DNA from: an uncultured archaeon
Lineage (GTDB): Archaea; Nanobdellota; Nanobdellia; Woesearchaeales; ARS49
Reading direction: 5' to 3'
Length of the DNA stretch: 13,846 nt
Assembly (NCBI GenBank): GCA_902385765.1
Contig: CABMGU010000045.1
Location: 1-13,846, forward strand
The notes under the pieces are model-generated. The model worked only from the letters and a program-made list of their open reading frames with translations, was not told where the DNA came from and searched no databases. Positions 1 to 6,009 of this stretch are shown piece after piece. The stretch's first letter is position 1, and each line of letters begins with the position of its first letter. The position numbers and the translations under genes are program-made.

Positions 1-150
1 GCCCTTGTAAAGAATCTCAGCCTTTTTCTGACCCAAAGAAACCTCCAACTCCTGCAGGTCAACGTGGTCAACAACATCAAAATACTTCTTCAACTCATCA
101 ATAAGCCAACGAGAGGAAATACTTCCCAAGGAAATAACAGCTGCCTTCAT
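1..150 (-). CDS. RimK-like ATP-grasp ligase, N-terminal 50 residues (partial)
   Basis: This is the first 50 codons of a minus-strand gene that runs off the left edge. The visible protein begins MKAAVISLGSISSRWLIDEL and continues to AEILYKG at the boundary. It resembles the Rossmann-like pre-ATP-grasp domain of RimK-family ligases, which add glutamate or other amino acids to protein or peptide ends using ATP. The ATP-grasp core itself is outside the window, so the assignment rests on the N-terminal pattern and on the retropepsin-like partner just upstream. The ATG at 148-150 has a GGAG ribosome-binding site at 158-161, seven bases upstream. A structured repeat (169-252) lies just before that site. 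The gene is probably co-transcribed with the retropepsin-like gene at 277-612. Another ATP-grasp enzyme is possible. Confidence 0.6.
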   Translation of the reverse strand, partial: MKAAVISLGSISSRWLIDELKKYFDVVDHVDLQELEVSLGQKKAEILYKG

Positions 151-168
151 AAACTGACTCCTGCTGTC

Positions 169-252
169 CGTCGCGGTCTCTGACTTGATTTCATCTCCCC
201 TTGCCTTGCGTGGGGAGAAGAAATCAACCTTGGCTCAAGCCAAGGCGCGACG
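169..252 (+). repeat. Four-way-junction palindromic element, copy 1
   Basis: The segment can be fully partitioned into four stems with no linker bases. The outer stem is CGTCGCG (169-175) with CGCGACG (246-252). The mini hairpin is GTC-TCT-GAC (176-184). The long hairpin pairs 185-200 with 212-227, with one mismatch in 16 and an 11-nt loop. The short hairpin is CCTTGGC-TCAA-GCCAAGG (228-245). The order outer, mini, long, short, outer defines the + orientation used here. It fills the gap between the retropepsin-like gene and the rimK-like gene, and read on the minus strand it lies 7 nt before the rimK ribosome-binding site. It is homologous to copies at 624-708 and 8625-8705. Whether it acts as RNA, as a DNA cruciform or as a small non-autonomous mobile element cannot be read from the sequence. 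Confidence 0.85.
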
Positions 253-276
253 AATGCAAATTCAATCATCTTCATC

Positions 277-612
277 TCAACCCTTCGAAGGGTCAATCAA
301 GAAACCCTTCTTTAAAATGTTTTGCCCAATCAAGACCTGATACTTCATATGCTCGCGCTCGGCCAGAGTAAACTCAGACTCAATAGCCTGACCGGCAATC
401 AGGATTTCAGCAGTAACAACAGGCCTGTAACGAACACCGTGAGCACTCTTAACCTTGGCGTGCTTAAACTCAGGACCCAAATCAAGCTCCTTCGCAAGAG
501 CGCTGTCAATACTGCTCTTAGTAGCGCCAGTATCAACTCTCGCAACTACCTCTTTCTTGCCTTTCCTGCCAAAAATAACAATTCTTGTCGTCAAACCGAT
601 TGTTGTTTTCAT
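277..612 (-). CDS. Retropepsin-like aspartyl protease, RimB/'ATP-dependent zinc protease' family
   Basis: A 111-residue protein with the retropepsin-type active-site motif DTGA at residues 27-30 (context RVDTGATKSS) and the late motif VLIGQNIL at 93-100 followed by GFLIDPSK. This is the pattern of the small single-domain family often labelled 'ATP-dependent zinc protease' (COG4067 / Zn_protease), also called RimB. In Pseudomonas, RimB works with the glutamate ligase RimK. A RimK-like gene follows directly downstream here, which supports the call. The length is typical for one retropepsin domain, so the enzyme would need to dimerise to supply two catalytic aspartates. The ATG at 610-612 has a GGAG site at 619-622, six bases upstream and one base from a structured repeat (624-708). 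No signal peptide or membrane segment is seen. The family call is fairly sure; the substrate is unknown. Confidence 0.8.
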   Translation of the reverse strand: MKTTIGLTTRIVIFGRKGKKEVVARVDTGATKSSIDSALAKELDLGPEFKHAKVKSAHGVRYRPVVTAEILIAGQAIESEFTLAEREHMKYQVLIGQNILKKGFLIDPSKG

Positions 613-623
613 AGCTTACTCCG

Positions 624-708
624 GCCGCTCTGCCTCGACATGTCGAGGTGACTTTTCTCTCCCCTTGCCTGCGCAGGGGAGAAAAAGTCAGTCAAGGACC
701 AGAGCGGC
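624..708 (-). repeat. Four-way-junction palindromic element, copy 2
   Basis: Outer stem GCCGCTCTG (624-632) with CAGAGCGGC (700-708), nine perfect pairs. Short hairpin CCTCGA-CATG-TCGAGG (633-648), a perfect 16-bp palindrome. Long hairpin 649-664 with 676-690, with one bulge. Mini hairpin GTC-AAG-GAC (691-699). There are no unpaired linkers. Read on the minus strand the order is the same as copy 1. Most stem positions differ in sequence from copies 1 and 3 yet pairing is retained. It fills the lysS to retropepsin gap: one base separates it from the downstream GGAG site, and 14 bases separate it from the lysS stop codon. Relative to the genes, its orientation is opposite to copies 1 and 3. Confidence 0.85.
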
Positions 709-722
709 GAAATCATCTTTCT

Positions 723-2195
723 TTATACCTTCCCCATAAACGGGAAAAACAAAACATCCCGAATACTTGGATTATTAGTCAAAATCATAATCATACGGTC
801 AATGCCAACACCAATACCGCCAGTAGGAGGCATGCCAATCTCAATAGCCTGAACGAAATCCTCATCCATCGGGTGAGCCTCATCACTGCCAGTTCTTAAC
901 TGCTGCGCCTGCTCCTCCAAAAACTTCCTCTGCAAAACAGGATCATTAAGCTCAGAATAAGCATTAGCAATCTCCATACCTGCAATAAACGGCTCAAAAC
1001 GCTCAATATAATGCTCCTTCAAATGATGCTCCCTGCAAGGCTTGCACAAAGGAGTGCTCTCAATAGGATGATGAGTGATTAAAGTAGGCTGGACAAGCTT
1101 TTCCTCAACAAACTCCTCAAACAACGCCTGAATCAAATGACCTTTCGTAGGATTCTGGGCAACCTCAATCGCGTGCTGCTGGCACAACTTGTTCATATCA
1201 TCCATAGAAAGCTTTTCAGCATCAATGCCAGCGAATTTTTTCAACGCTTCAACCATAGTGTATTCCTGCCAAGGCTTCTTCACATCTATGATTTGTCCCT
1301 GATATTCGAACTTGGTAGAACCGTGAATAGCTTTAGCAGCAGCAATGTACAAATCCATAACCAATTCCTTCATATCATTAAAGTCGCCATAAGCAAGGTA
1401 AGCCTCAACCTGAGTGAACTCAGGATTATGAGAACGGTCAATATCCTCATTGCGGAAATCCCTTGCAAACTCGTAAATCCTCTCAAAACCACCAACAAGC
1501 AAACGCTTCAGGTATAATTCATTAGAAATTCTAAGATAAACATCCATTTTCAAAGTATTCAAATGAGTCTTGAAAGGCTTCGCACTCGCACCGCCATAAA
1601 TCGGCTGGATAACAGGTGTATCAACCTCAAGAAAATTTTTTTCATTCAAAGTCTTCCTGATTGCATCAATAATTTTTGTTCTCTTGATGAAAGTCTCCTT
1701 AACCTCAGGATTCATAATCAAATCAAGATAACGCTTCCTGTAACGCTGCTCAACATCCTTCAAGCCGTGCCACTTCTCAGGCAAAGGCCTCAGCGACTTG
1801 CACAGAATTTCGAAGTTTTTTGCCCAAACAGTTATTTCACCGGTCTTGGTCTTGAAAACAGAACCCTCAATGCCGATAAAATCACCCATATCGAAAAGCT
1901 TCAAATGGTCATAATTCTTCAAATCATCAAACTTGAAATAAGCCTGAATTTTTCCAGACTGGTCAAGAATATGCATAAAAGTAGCCTTGCCCATACGCCT
2001 TAACGCAACAATCCTTCCTGCAATTTTCACAGAGTCTTCGGTCCTCTGCTCAGGCGTTAAAGACTTATATTTTTCAAGAAGCTCAGCAGACTTATGAGTG
2101 GGCGAATACTTGTAAGGGTAAGGATTAACACCTAGCTTCAGCAATTCATCCCTTTTTTTCCTTCTCTCGCCAATAAGCTCTTCTTCAGTTGGCAT
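723..2195 (-). CDS. lysS: Lysyl-tRNA synthetase, class II
   Basis: This enzyme charges tRNA-Lys with lysine in the cytoplasm. The 490-residue protein has the expected order: an N-terminal OB-fold anticodon-binding domain (about residues 55-130, including VKIAGRIVALRRMGKATFMHILDQ), then the class II catalytic core with motif 2 (FRNEDIDRSHNPEF, about 247-260), the AGMEIANAYSELNDP block, and motif 3 (GGIGVGIDRMIM, about 459-470), ending RDVLFFPFMGKV. Length is normal for LysRS. The first ATG at 2193-2195 was chosen because a TATA-like element is centred near 2221, about 26 bp away, which fits leaderless transcription; a TTG at 2201 would lengthen it by two residues. Many archaea use the unrelated class I LysRS, so the class II form is notable. 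The segment PLCKPCREHH (about 382-391) has two cysteines and two histidines where homologues usually carry a plainer PLAK.HR-like stretch. Confidence 0.95.
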   Translation of the reverse strand: MPTEEELIGERRKKRDELLKLGVNPYPYKYSPTHKSAELLEKYKSLTPEQRTEDSVKIAGRIVALRRMGKATFMHILDQSGKIQAYFKFDDLKNYDHLKLFDMGDFIGIEGSVFKTKTGEITVWAKNFEILCKSLRPLPEKWHGLKDVEQRYRKRYLDLIMNPEVKETFIKRTKIIDAIRKTLNEKNFLEVDTPVIQPIYGGASAKPFKTHLNTLKMDVYLRISNELYLKRLLVGGFERIYEFARDFRNEDIDRSHNPEFTQVEAYLAYGDFNDMKELVMDLYIAAAKAIHGSTKFEYQGQIIDVKKPWQEYTMVEALKKFAGIDAEKLSMDDMNKLCQQHAIEVAQNPTKGHLIQALFEEFVEEKLVQPTLITHHPIESTPLCKPCREHHLKEHYIERFEPFIAGMEIANAYSELNDPVLQRKFLEEQAQQLRTGSDEAHPMDEDFVQAIEIGMPPTGGIGVGIDRMIMILTNNPSIRDVLFFPFMGKV

Positions 2196-2215
2196 ACACA
2201 AGAATATCAGAAAGA

Positions 2216-2226
2216 GGTTTTTAAAG
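2216..2226 (-). promoter_or_regulatory. TATA-box promoter of lysS, probably leaderless
   Basis: On the minus strand this reads CCTTTAAAAAC, a TATA-like element. Its centre is about 26 bp from the lysS ATG at 2195, the usual archaeal TATA-to-start distance, and no good ribosome-binding site is present between them. This implies a transcript starting at or next to the initiation codon. Confidence 0.5.
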
Positions 2227-2238
2227 GTTGCTACAGAA

Positions 2239-3081
2239 CTATGCGGTCTTTCTCGGCGTAAATGGCATAACGGATTTTACACAAGCAAGAACAGGAACAT
2301 GAATCAGCCCGGTACTGCATACTGCGCCGTTTGGCAGATAAGGAGAAGGATTGTTAAAAGTGATTGTGTCTCCATCATAGCCGGTCATTCTTCCGCCTGC
2401 CTCTGACAATACAAGACCTGGAGCGCAAGCATCCCACTCAGCAGCATTTGGGCTGCTGTTAACGTACAAATCAACCTGATTTTCCGCTATAAGACCGACC
2501 TTGACACCGAATGAACCAGCCTGCCTGAAACCTTTTGCGCCGAATTTCGCGCAGATTTCCCTTGCCTGCTCTTCAGTCATATCTTTCCTGCTTAAAGCTA
2601 TTAACGCATTTTCCAAAGTTCTCGGATTCGTGATTTGCAATCTCGTTTTCACATCTTTCTCAGTGAGCCAGGCACCACCGCCCAAAGTAGCCGTGAAAAG
2701 CTTATCTTTCGCAGGAGCATAAACGACGGCCAGGATAGGCTGCCTCTCAATCAGATACGCAATCATCACAGAAAAGTCTCCAGTCCGTTTTTCAAAATCT
2801 GAAGTGCCATCAAGCTCGTCAACAATCCAGAGATGCTTGTTGTCAAGCCTTTTCTTAGCAGCCCTGCCGTCTTTCTCTTGAAAGGTTTCCTCAGAAAGGA
2901 TTGAATGGTATGGAAAAGTGTCCCGCAATCCCCTGATAAGAGCCCTGCTTGATGCGATATCTGCCGGCGTTACAGGTGTTCCATCGGCTTTTAACTGAAC
3001 GGCTACATCAGAACCATAAAATTCCATTATCTTTCTGCCAGCTTCCTTGGCAAGCTGTATTGCGACGTCGAGTTCAAGCAT
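2239..3081 (-). CDS. CysQ/inositol-monophosphatase family phosphatase
   Basis: A 280-residue protein of the Mg2+-dependent, Li+-sensitive phosphatase superfamily that includes inositol monophosphatase, fructose-1,6-bisphosphatase and 3'(2'),5'-bisphosphate nucleotidase (CysQ). Metal-site motifs are visible in order: SEET (63-66), WIVDELDGTSDF (85-96) and EWDACAPG (215-222), followed by SEAGG. The wording RTGDFSV after the second motif and LAVVYAP (118-123) is more CysQ-like than inositol-phosphatase-like, which would mean clearing 3'-phosphoadenosine 5'-phosphate. The usual proline of the D-P-L-D motif is glutamate here. The ATG at 3081 was chosen because the family fold begins at once (LELDVAIQLAKEAGRKI) and an AAGGA site lies about 10 bases upstream; a TTG at 3099 is the longer alternative. 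It follows the 3124-3804 gene by 42 bases on the same strand and may share its transcript. The exact substrate is uncertain. Confidence 0.82.
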   Translation of the reverse strand: MLELDVAIQLAKEAGRKIMEFYGSDVAVQLKADGTPVTPADIASSRALIRGLRDTFPYHSILSEETFQEKDGRAAKKRLDNKHLWIVDELDGTSDFEKRTGDFSVMIAYLIERQPILAVVYAPAKDKLFTATLGGGAWLTEKDVKTRLQITNPRTLENALIALSRKDMTEEQAREICAKFGAKGFRQAGSFGVKVGLIAENQVDLYVNSSPNAAEWDACAPGLVLSEAGGRMTGYDGDTITFNNPSPYLPNGAVCSTGLIHVPVLACVKSVMPFTPRKTA

Positions 3082-3123
3082 TAGGATTTTTTCCTTCAAT
3101 GAGCTGATGATAATAGGGCAGAT

Positions 3124-3804
3124 TTAAGCCTGCGGACTGGATTTTTTCTGGTAATGATAGATGAATGTTGCAATATCGCTGAAATTAATTTCAAAATCCC
3201 GCTCCATGCCTTCATATTTATTAATCCAGTCAAGTTCTTCCTTATCTTCAGGATTTGTATCAGGATGCAAAGACTTTCTGAATTCTTCCCAATTTCCGCT
3301 ATAACTTCTGTCTCTTAATGCCGGAAGATCCTTGAATTTCTCAGGTACTGACGAGTAAAAGTCTTTAACTTTGATGAACCTGCCATAACAAGGCTTCATT
3401 TCTGTGAGCTTGATTCCGATGCGATTAAAGCGGCAAAAGTCAAGGAAAATTGCCGTATTGTTCTGATCGGATGAAGCAAAATCACGCTTGAATTCGATAA
3501 CATATTCGGGCAATTTATCGAGATCAGAGTTCAGTTCCTCTAATTTTCTTTTTTTATATTTTCCATCAGCAACATACTCTTCAATTCTCAGCTTTGCAAA
3601 TTCGGTGATTTTGGTCGCTTCTGTTTGTGTCAATTCAGCTGCGTGCTTTTTTATGCAGTCAAATAACCTGTCACCTAGATTTTGTCCAGGCAATGCCTGA
3701 TTTAAGTAAGCGACATTTTCGCCGATGTATCTTAATTCTGCTGCTTTTTGTATTAATTCTTCTGCGCTCTGCACATTTTTCAATCTGTCTTCTAAGTCGC
3801 CCAT
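3124..3804 (-). CDS. Unrecognised helical protein with a J-domain-like HPD motif
   Basis: I do not recognise this 226-residue protein as a known family. It is charged, predicted mostly helical from composition, and has no signal peptide or membrane segment. Near the C terminus the stretch FRKSLHPDTNPEDKEE (175-190), followed by LDWINKYEGM, resembles helix II, the HPD loop and part of helix III of a DnaJ J-domain. A clear J-domain helix I is missing, so this is only a suggestion. The ATG at 3802-3804 is preferred because a TATA box at 3838-3848 puts transcription start near 3817; a GTG at 3822 would extend it by six residues but would lie upstream of that start. It is divergently transcribed from the 691-residue gene at 3934 across a 129-base gap that carries a repeated 14-mer. 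CysQ-like follows downstream. Function unknown. Confidence 0.7.
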   Translation of the reverse strand: MGDLEDRLKNVQSAEELIQKAAELRYIGENVAYLNQALPGQNLGDRLFDCIKKHAAELTQTEATKITEFAKLRIEEYVADGKYKKRKLEELNSDLDKLPEYVIEFKRDFASSDQNNTAIFLDFCRFNRIGIKLTEMKPCYGRFIKVKDFYSSVPEKFKDLPALRDRSYSGNWEEFRKSLHPDTNPEDKEELDWINKYEGMERDFEINFSDIATFIYHYQKKSSPQA

Positions 3805-3822
3805 GTTTAACCCTATATTCAC

Positions 3823-3836
3823 TAATGAGTGAGTAA
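3823..3836 (+). promoter_or_regulatory. Repeated 14-mer, proximal copy, in divergent promoter
   Basis: TAATGAGTGAGTAA. It matches 12 of 14 bases of TAATGAGTGGGTGA at 3907-3920, in the same orientation and exactly 84 bp away, near eight helical turns. It lies between the TATA box and the inferred transcription start of the minus-strand gene, so it could be an operator shared by the divergent genes. No cognate regulator is identified. Confidence 0.35.
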
Positions 3837-3837
3837 T

Positions 3838-3848
3838 CTTTTATAAAG
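3838..3848 (-). promoter_or_regulatory. TATA box for the 3124-3804 gene
   Basis: CTTTATAAAAG on the minus strand. Its centre, near 3843, places transcription start near 3817, leaving a leader of about 13 bases before the ATG at 3804. Confidence 0.45.
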
Positions 3849-3877
3849 ATTTCTGTTCTCTTCGGGAAAAACACAAA

Positions 3878-3889
3878 GGTTTATAAACC
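3878..3889 (+). promoter_or_regulatory. Palindromic TATA box for the 3934-6009 gene
   Basis: GGTTTATAAACC is a perfect 12-bp palindrome and a good archaeal TATA element. Transcription start would fall near 3910, within the second copy of the repeated 14-mer (3907-3920), with a leader of about 24 bases. Because the site is symmetric, direction must come from flanking BRE-like bases. Confidence 0.45.
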
Positions 3890-3906
3890 CTAAATGAGCT
3901 GTTTAT

Positions 3907-3920
3907 TAATGAGTGGGTGA
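3907..3920 (+). promoter_or_regulatory. Repeated 14-mer, distal copy, at the inferred start of the 3934 transcript
   Basis: TAATGAGTGGGTGA, partner of the site at 3823-3836. It overlaps the expected transcription start for the plus-strand gene, a typical position for a repressor site. Its GGTGA end could alternatively be part of a weak ribosome-binding site, although it is 13 bases from the ATG. Confidence 0.35.
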
Positions 3921-3933
3921 ACTTTCATAAAAA

Positions 3934-6009
3934 ATGACAGCTAATTTGGGGAGTCAAGATCAGGCAAAAATTCTGGTCGTCAGAACCAACGGGGGCGATG
4001 AGCCTGAATTACTCCAGAAATGGTGTGAAGCCAGAGGTTTCAGCAGCGAAATAGTTCCACAGTATGAACTTCTTCAGTGCGAGATTCCCAGACCTGACGC
4101 TCTTGCATTGATTTATCCCTATCATAAAAATGGAAGAACTTCTGACGAATCCCGTTTGACTACACTAAAAGAGCAATACAGTTCAATACCTATTTTCGTC
4201 TTTGGCGAACAAAAAGATTTGGATTTGCTTAACATCAATAACAACGTTAAAAAAGTTCTCAGCAAAGACCTTGAACAGCCAGACAGTCTTGAAAGATTAG
4301 TCAAGGAAGAGATAGAGAAATTCCAGGGACAAGACAGCATTCGCGGTACAGTATTTTTATACGAGCCGAATCCAAATGAATCAAGACCTCTTTTAAAGTC
4401 ACCTCCAAAAGGCGTTTCAGTTGAAAGATACAATAAAATCCACGAGTTTAAGACGAATCTCGAGTTCCACCGGGACGTCATTGATGCAGTTGTTCTTCAA
4501 TATTCAAATCCGAAGAATGATGATCAATTGATCAGAGAAATAAAAGAAAGAGTGGGTGACAGGGCTAAAATAATCGCTTTACTTTCTCCGGAGTTTTTCC
4601 AAAGTGAAGATGCGCTGCACTGCCCTGCAGATTTCACTATTCCATCCAATTTACCCAATTATGTAGTCCAGCATTACATAAAGAGGATTTTGAAAGAAAG
4701 AGTTCAAAACCGTGTTCGTCATGTACGAAGAATTTCAACGCAAGTTACCGCACAGGTTCCTGCATACAACCGCGTTTTTTTGCTCATGGGACCGTCTGCT
4801 TCAGGCAAGTCCACAGTTTTAGAGCACCTGTATTATTTTCTTGGTGATTCAATAGCATATGCAAGAAAATACAGCACAAGAAAACCAAGACAAGGAGAAA
4901 GAAAAGGATTTGACCACAGTTTTGTCACAGATGCAAAATTCGAAGAATTAAAAGTACAGGGCAGACTTTTGGCAGGATTTGATTACCGAGGATATAAGTG
5001 GGGAATTTCCCGCGAAAACACTTTACAGCCCTTGATTGCTGGCAAACACCTTGTTCTGGTCTGTCCTGATTATGAAAGACTTGATGACTTGGCTAAAATC
5101 TTTGATTCCTATGGAGTTGTCCCAATAATGCTATATGCGGATTTTGAAACACTGGAAAAAAGACTTGAGAAACGCGGATGGGGCTCTCAAAAAGAACGCG
5201 AGAAACGTCTGCAAAGGCTAAGACAAGATGAGCAATCATACGACCGAAATCACGGTAAATTCATTTATACATTATTTAATGGAGACAGCGTCAATCCAGA
5301 GCAAACAGCGCGCAAGATTATCTCAATTATGGGCTGGGAAGAAAAACAACAGCATCCTGCCTCCAGACAGGAGAATGTACAAAGCAAATATGTCGACCAG
5401 ATTATTAAAAGTGCTTTTGACTGTAATTGGGATGAATTACAAAAAGAAAATCTCGTGAACTTAAGGATGAAGGAAAAAGATATCCAGGAATACTGTGCTC
5501 TTCAAGGCATTTCTGCATCCTTTGATACTCCTGCTTTTGAATTTCTTAAATGGCCCACAGTTGCCGCGACCTATGCACACGGACATGCTGGAATTTATTT
5601 AAGGGGCGCTAAAAGAAATGGCAGTAAGCTGCAGATATCACAACGTGAATTACTGCTTGACCTGCTGGAATATCATTTAAGAAAAAGCGGATTCCAACCT
5701 AAAGCCCAATCAAGATTTGTCTTTCCAGAAAACATTTCTCACTTTGGATTGACGAGCCACAGACAAGAAGTGCTTGTTGATGGACTTTTGTATGCATTAT
5801 CTGATGATTACGTTTTAAGCGAAAGTGATAAACCTCATACAGTTTCATTTGGTTTCATGATGCCTGCTTCTGACATGCCAAAACCAATGACAACTTTAGA
5901 ATTAACAACCGCACTTCAGGAGAGTTGGAGAGGAAATATCGCATACAACAATGAATTAATCAGGGCGTATAAGAAAACCCCGAGACTGTTAGAGGACAAA
6001 CCTTCCTAA
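3934..6009 (+). CDS. Multidomain protein with internal guanylate-kinase-like domain
   Basis: A 691-residue protein whose middle is a recognisable guanylate-kinase-type P-loop domain: GPSASGKS at 286-293, a GMP-site-like STRKPRQGERKGFDHSFV (314-331), YRGYKWGIS (351-359, equivalent to the family's H-G-N-Y-Y-G-T-S block) and a lid-like RLEKRGWGSQKEREKRL (410-426). The N-terminal 260 residues look like two Rossmann- or receiver-like alpha/beta units, starting AKILVV (11-16) and GTVFLYEP (138-145); conserved receiver aspartates are not obvious. Residues 480-691 are a domain I do not recognise, containing YAHGHAGIYLRGA (547-559). Free guanylate kinases are about 200 residues, so this is a fusion. 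It is divergent from the HPD-motif gene, and its stop codon overlaps by four bases the stop of the convergent gene at 6006. The kinase core is sure to be NMP-kinase-like; whether it phosphorylates GMP, ribose 1,5-bisphosphate or something else is unknown. Confidence 0.8.
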   Translation: MTANLGSQDQAKILVVRTNGGDEPELLQKWCEARGFSSEIVPQYELLQCEIPRPDALALIYPYHKNGRTSDESRLTTLKEQYSSIPIFVFGEQKDLDLLNINNNVKKVLSKDLEQPDSLERLVKEEIEKFQGQDSIRGTVFLYEPNPNESRPLLKSPPKGVSVERYNKIHEFKTNLEFHRDVIDAVVLQYSNPKNDDQLIREIKERVGDRAKIIALLSPEFFQSEDALHCPADFTIPSNLPNYVVQHYIKRILKERVQNRVRHVRRISTQVTAQVPAYNRVFLLMGPSASGKSTVLEHLYYFLGDSIAYARKYSTRKPRQGERKGFDHSFVTDAKFEELKVQGRLLAGFDYRGYKWGISRENTLQPLIAGKHLVLVCPDYERLDDLAKIFDSYGVVPIMLYADFETLEKRLEKRGWGSQKEREKRLQRLRQDEQSYDRNHGKFIYTLFNGDSVNPEQTARKIISIMGWEEKQQHPASRQENVQSKYVDQIIKSAFDCNWDELQKENLVNLRMKEKDIQEYCALQGISASFDTPAFEFLKWPTVAATYAHGHAGIYLRGAKRNGSKLQISQRELLLDLLEYHLRKSGFQPKAQSRFVFPENISHFGLTSHRQEVLVDGLLYALSDDYVLSESDKPHTVSFGFMMPASDMPKPMTTLELTTALQESWRGNIAYNNELIRAYKKTPRLLEDKPS

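Noticed and set aside
169..252. Cloverleaf as a tRNA gene
   Set aside because: The stems do not match tRNA: the mini arm has only 3 bp with a 3-nt loop, the long arm is 16 bp, and the conserved GG of the D loop, TTC of the T loop and a 7-nt anticodon loop are absent.
322..651. Plus-strand open frame of 109 codons
   Set aside because: It is the antisense of the retropepsin-like gene, whose DTGA and VLIGQNIL motifs establish the minus strand as coding.
169..708. Repeats considered as CRISPR units
   Set aside because: The copies are far apart, in differing orientations, internally structured at 81-85 bp and without regular spacers or cas genes.
624..708. Cloverleaf copy 2 as an ordinary hairpin terminator of lysS
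   Set aside because: There is no T tract after the hairpins, archaea do not need intrinsic hairpin terminators, and a homologous copy (copy 3) precedes a gene rather than following one closely.
4122..4481. Minus-strand frame of 119 codons inside the kinase fusion gene
   Set aside because: Shadow of the 691-residue gene; no family signal and no start signals.
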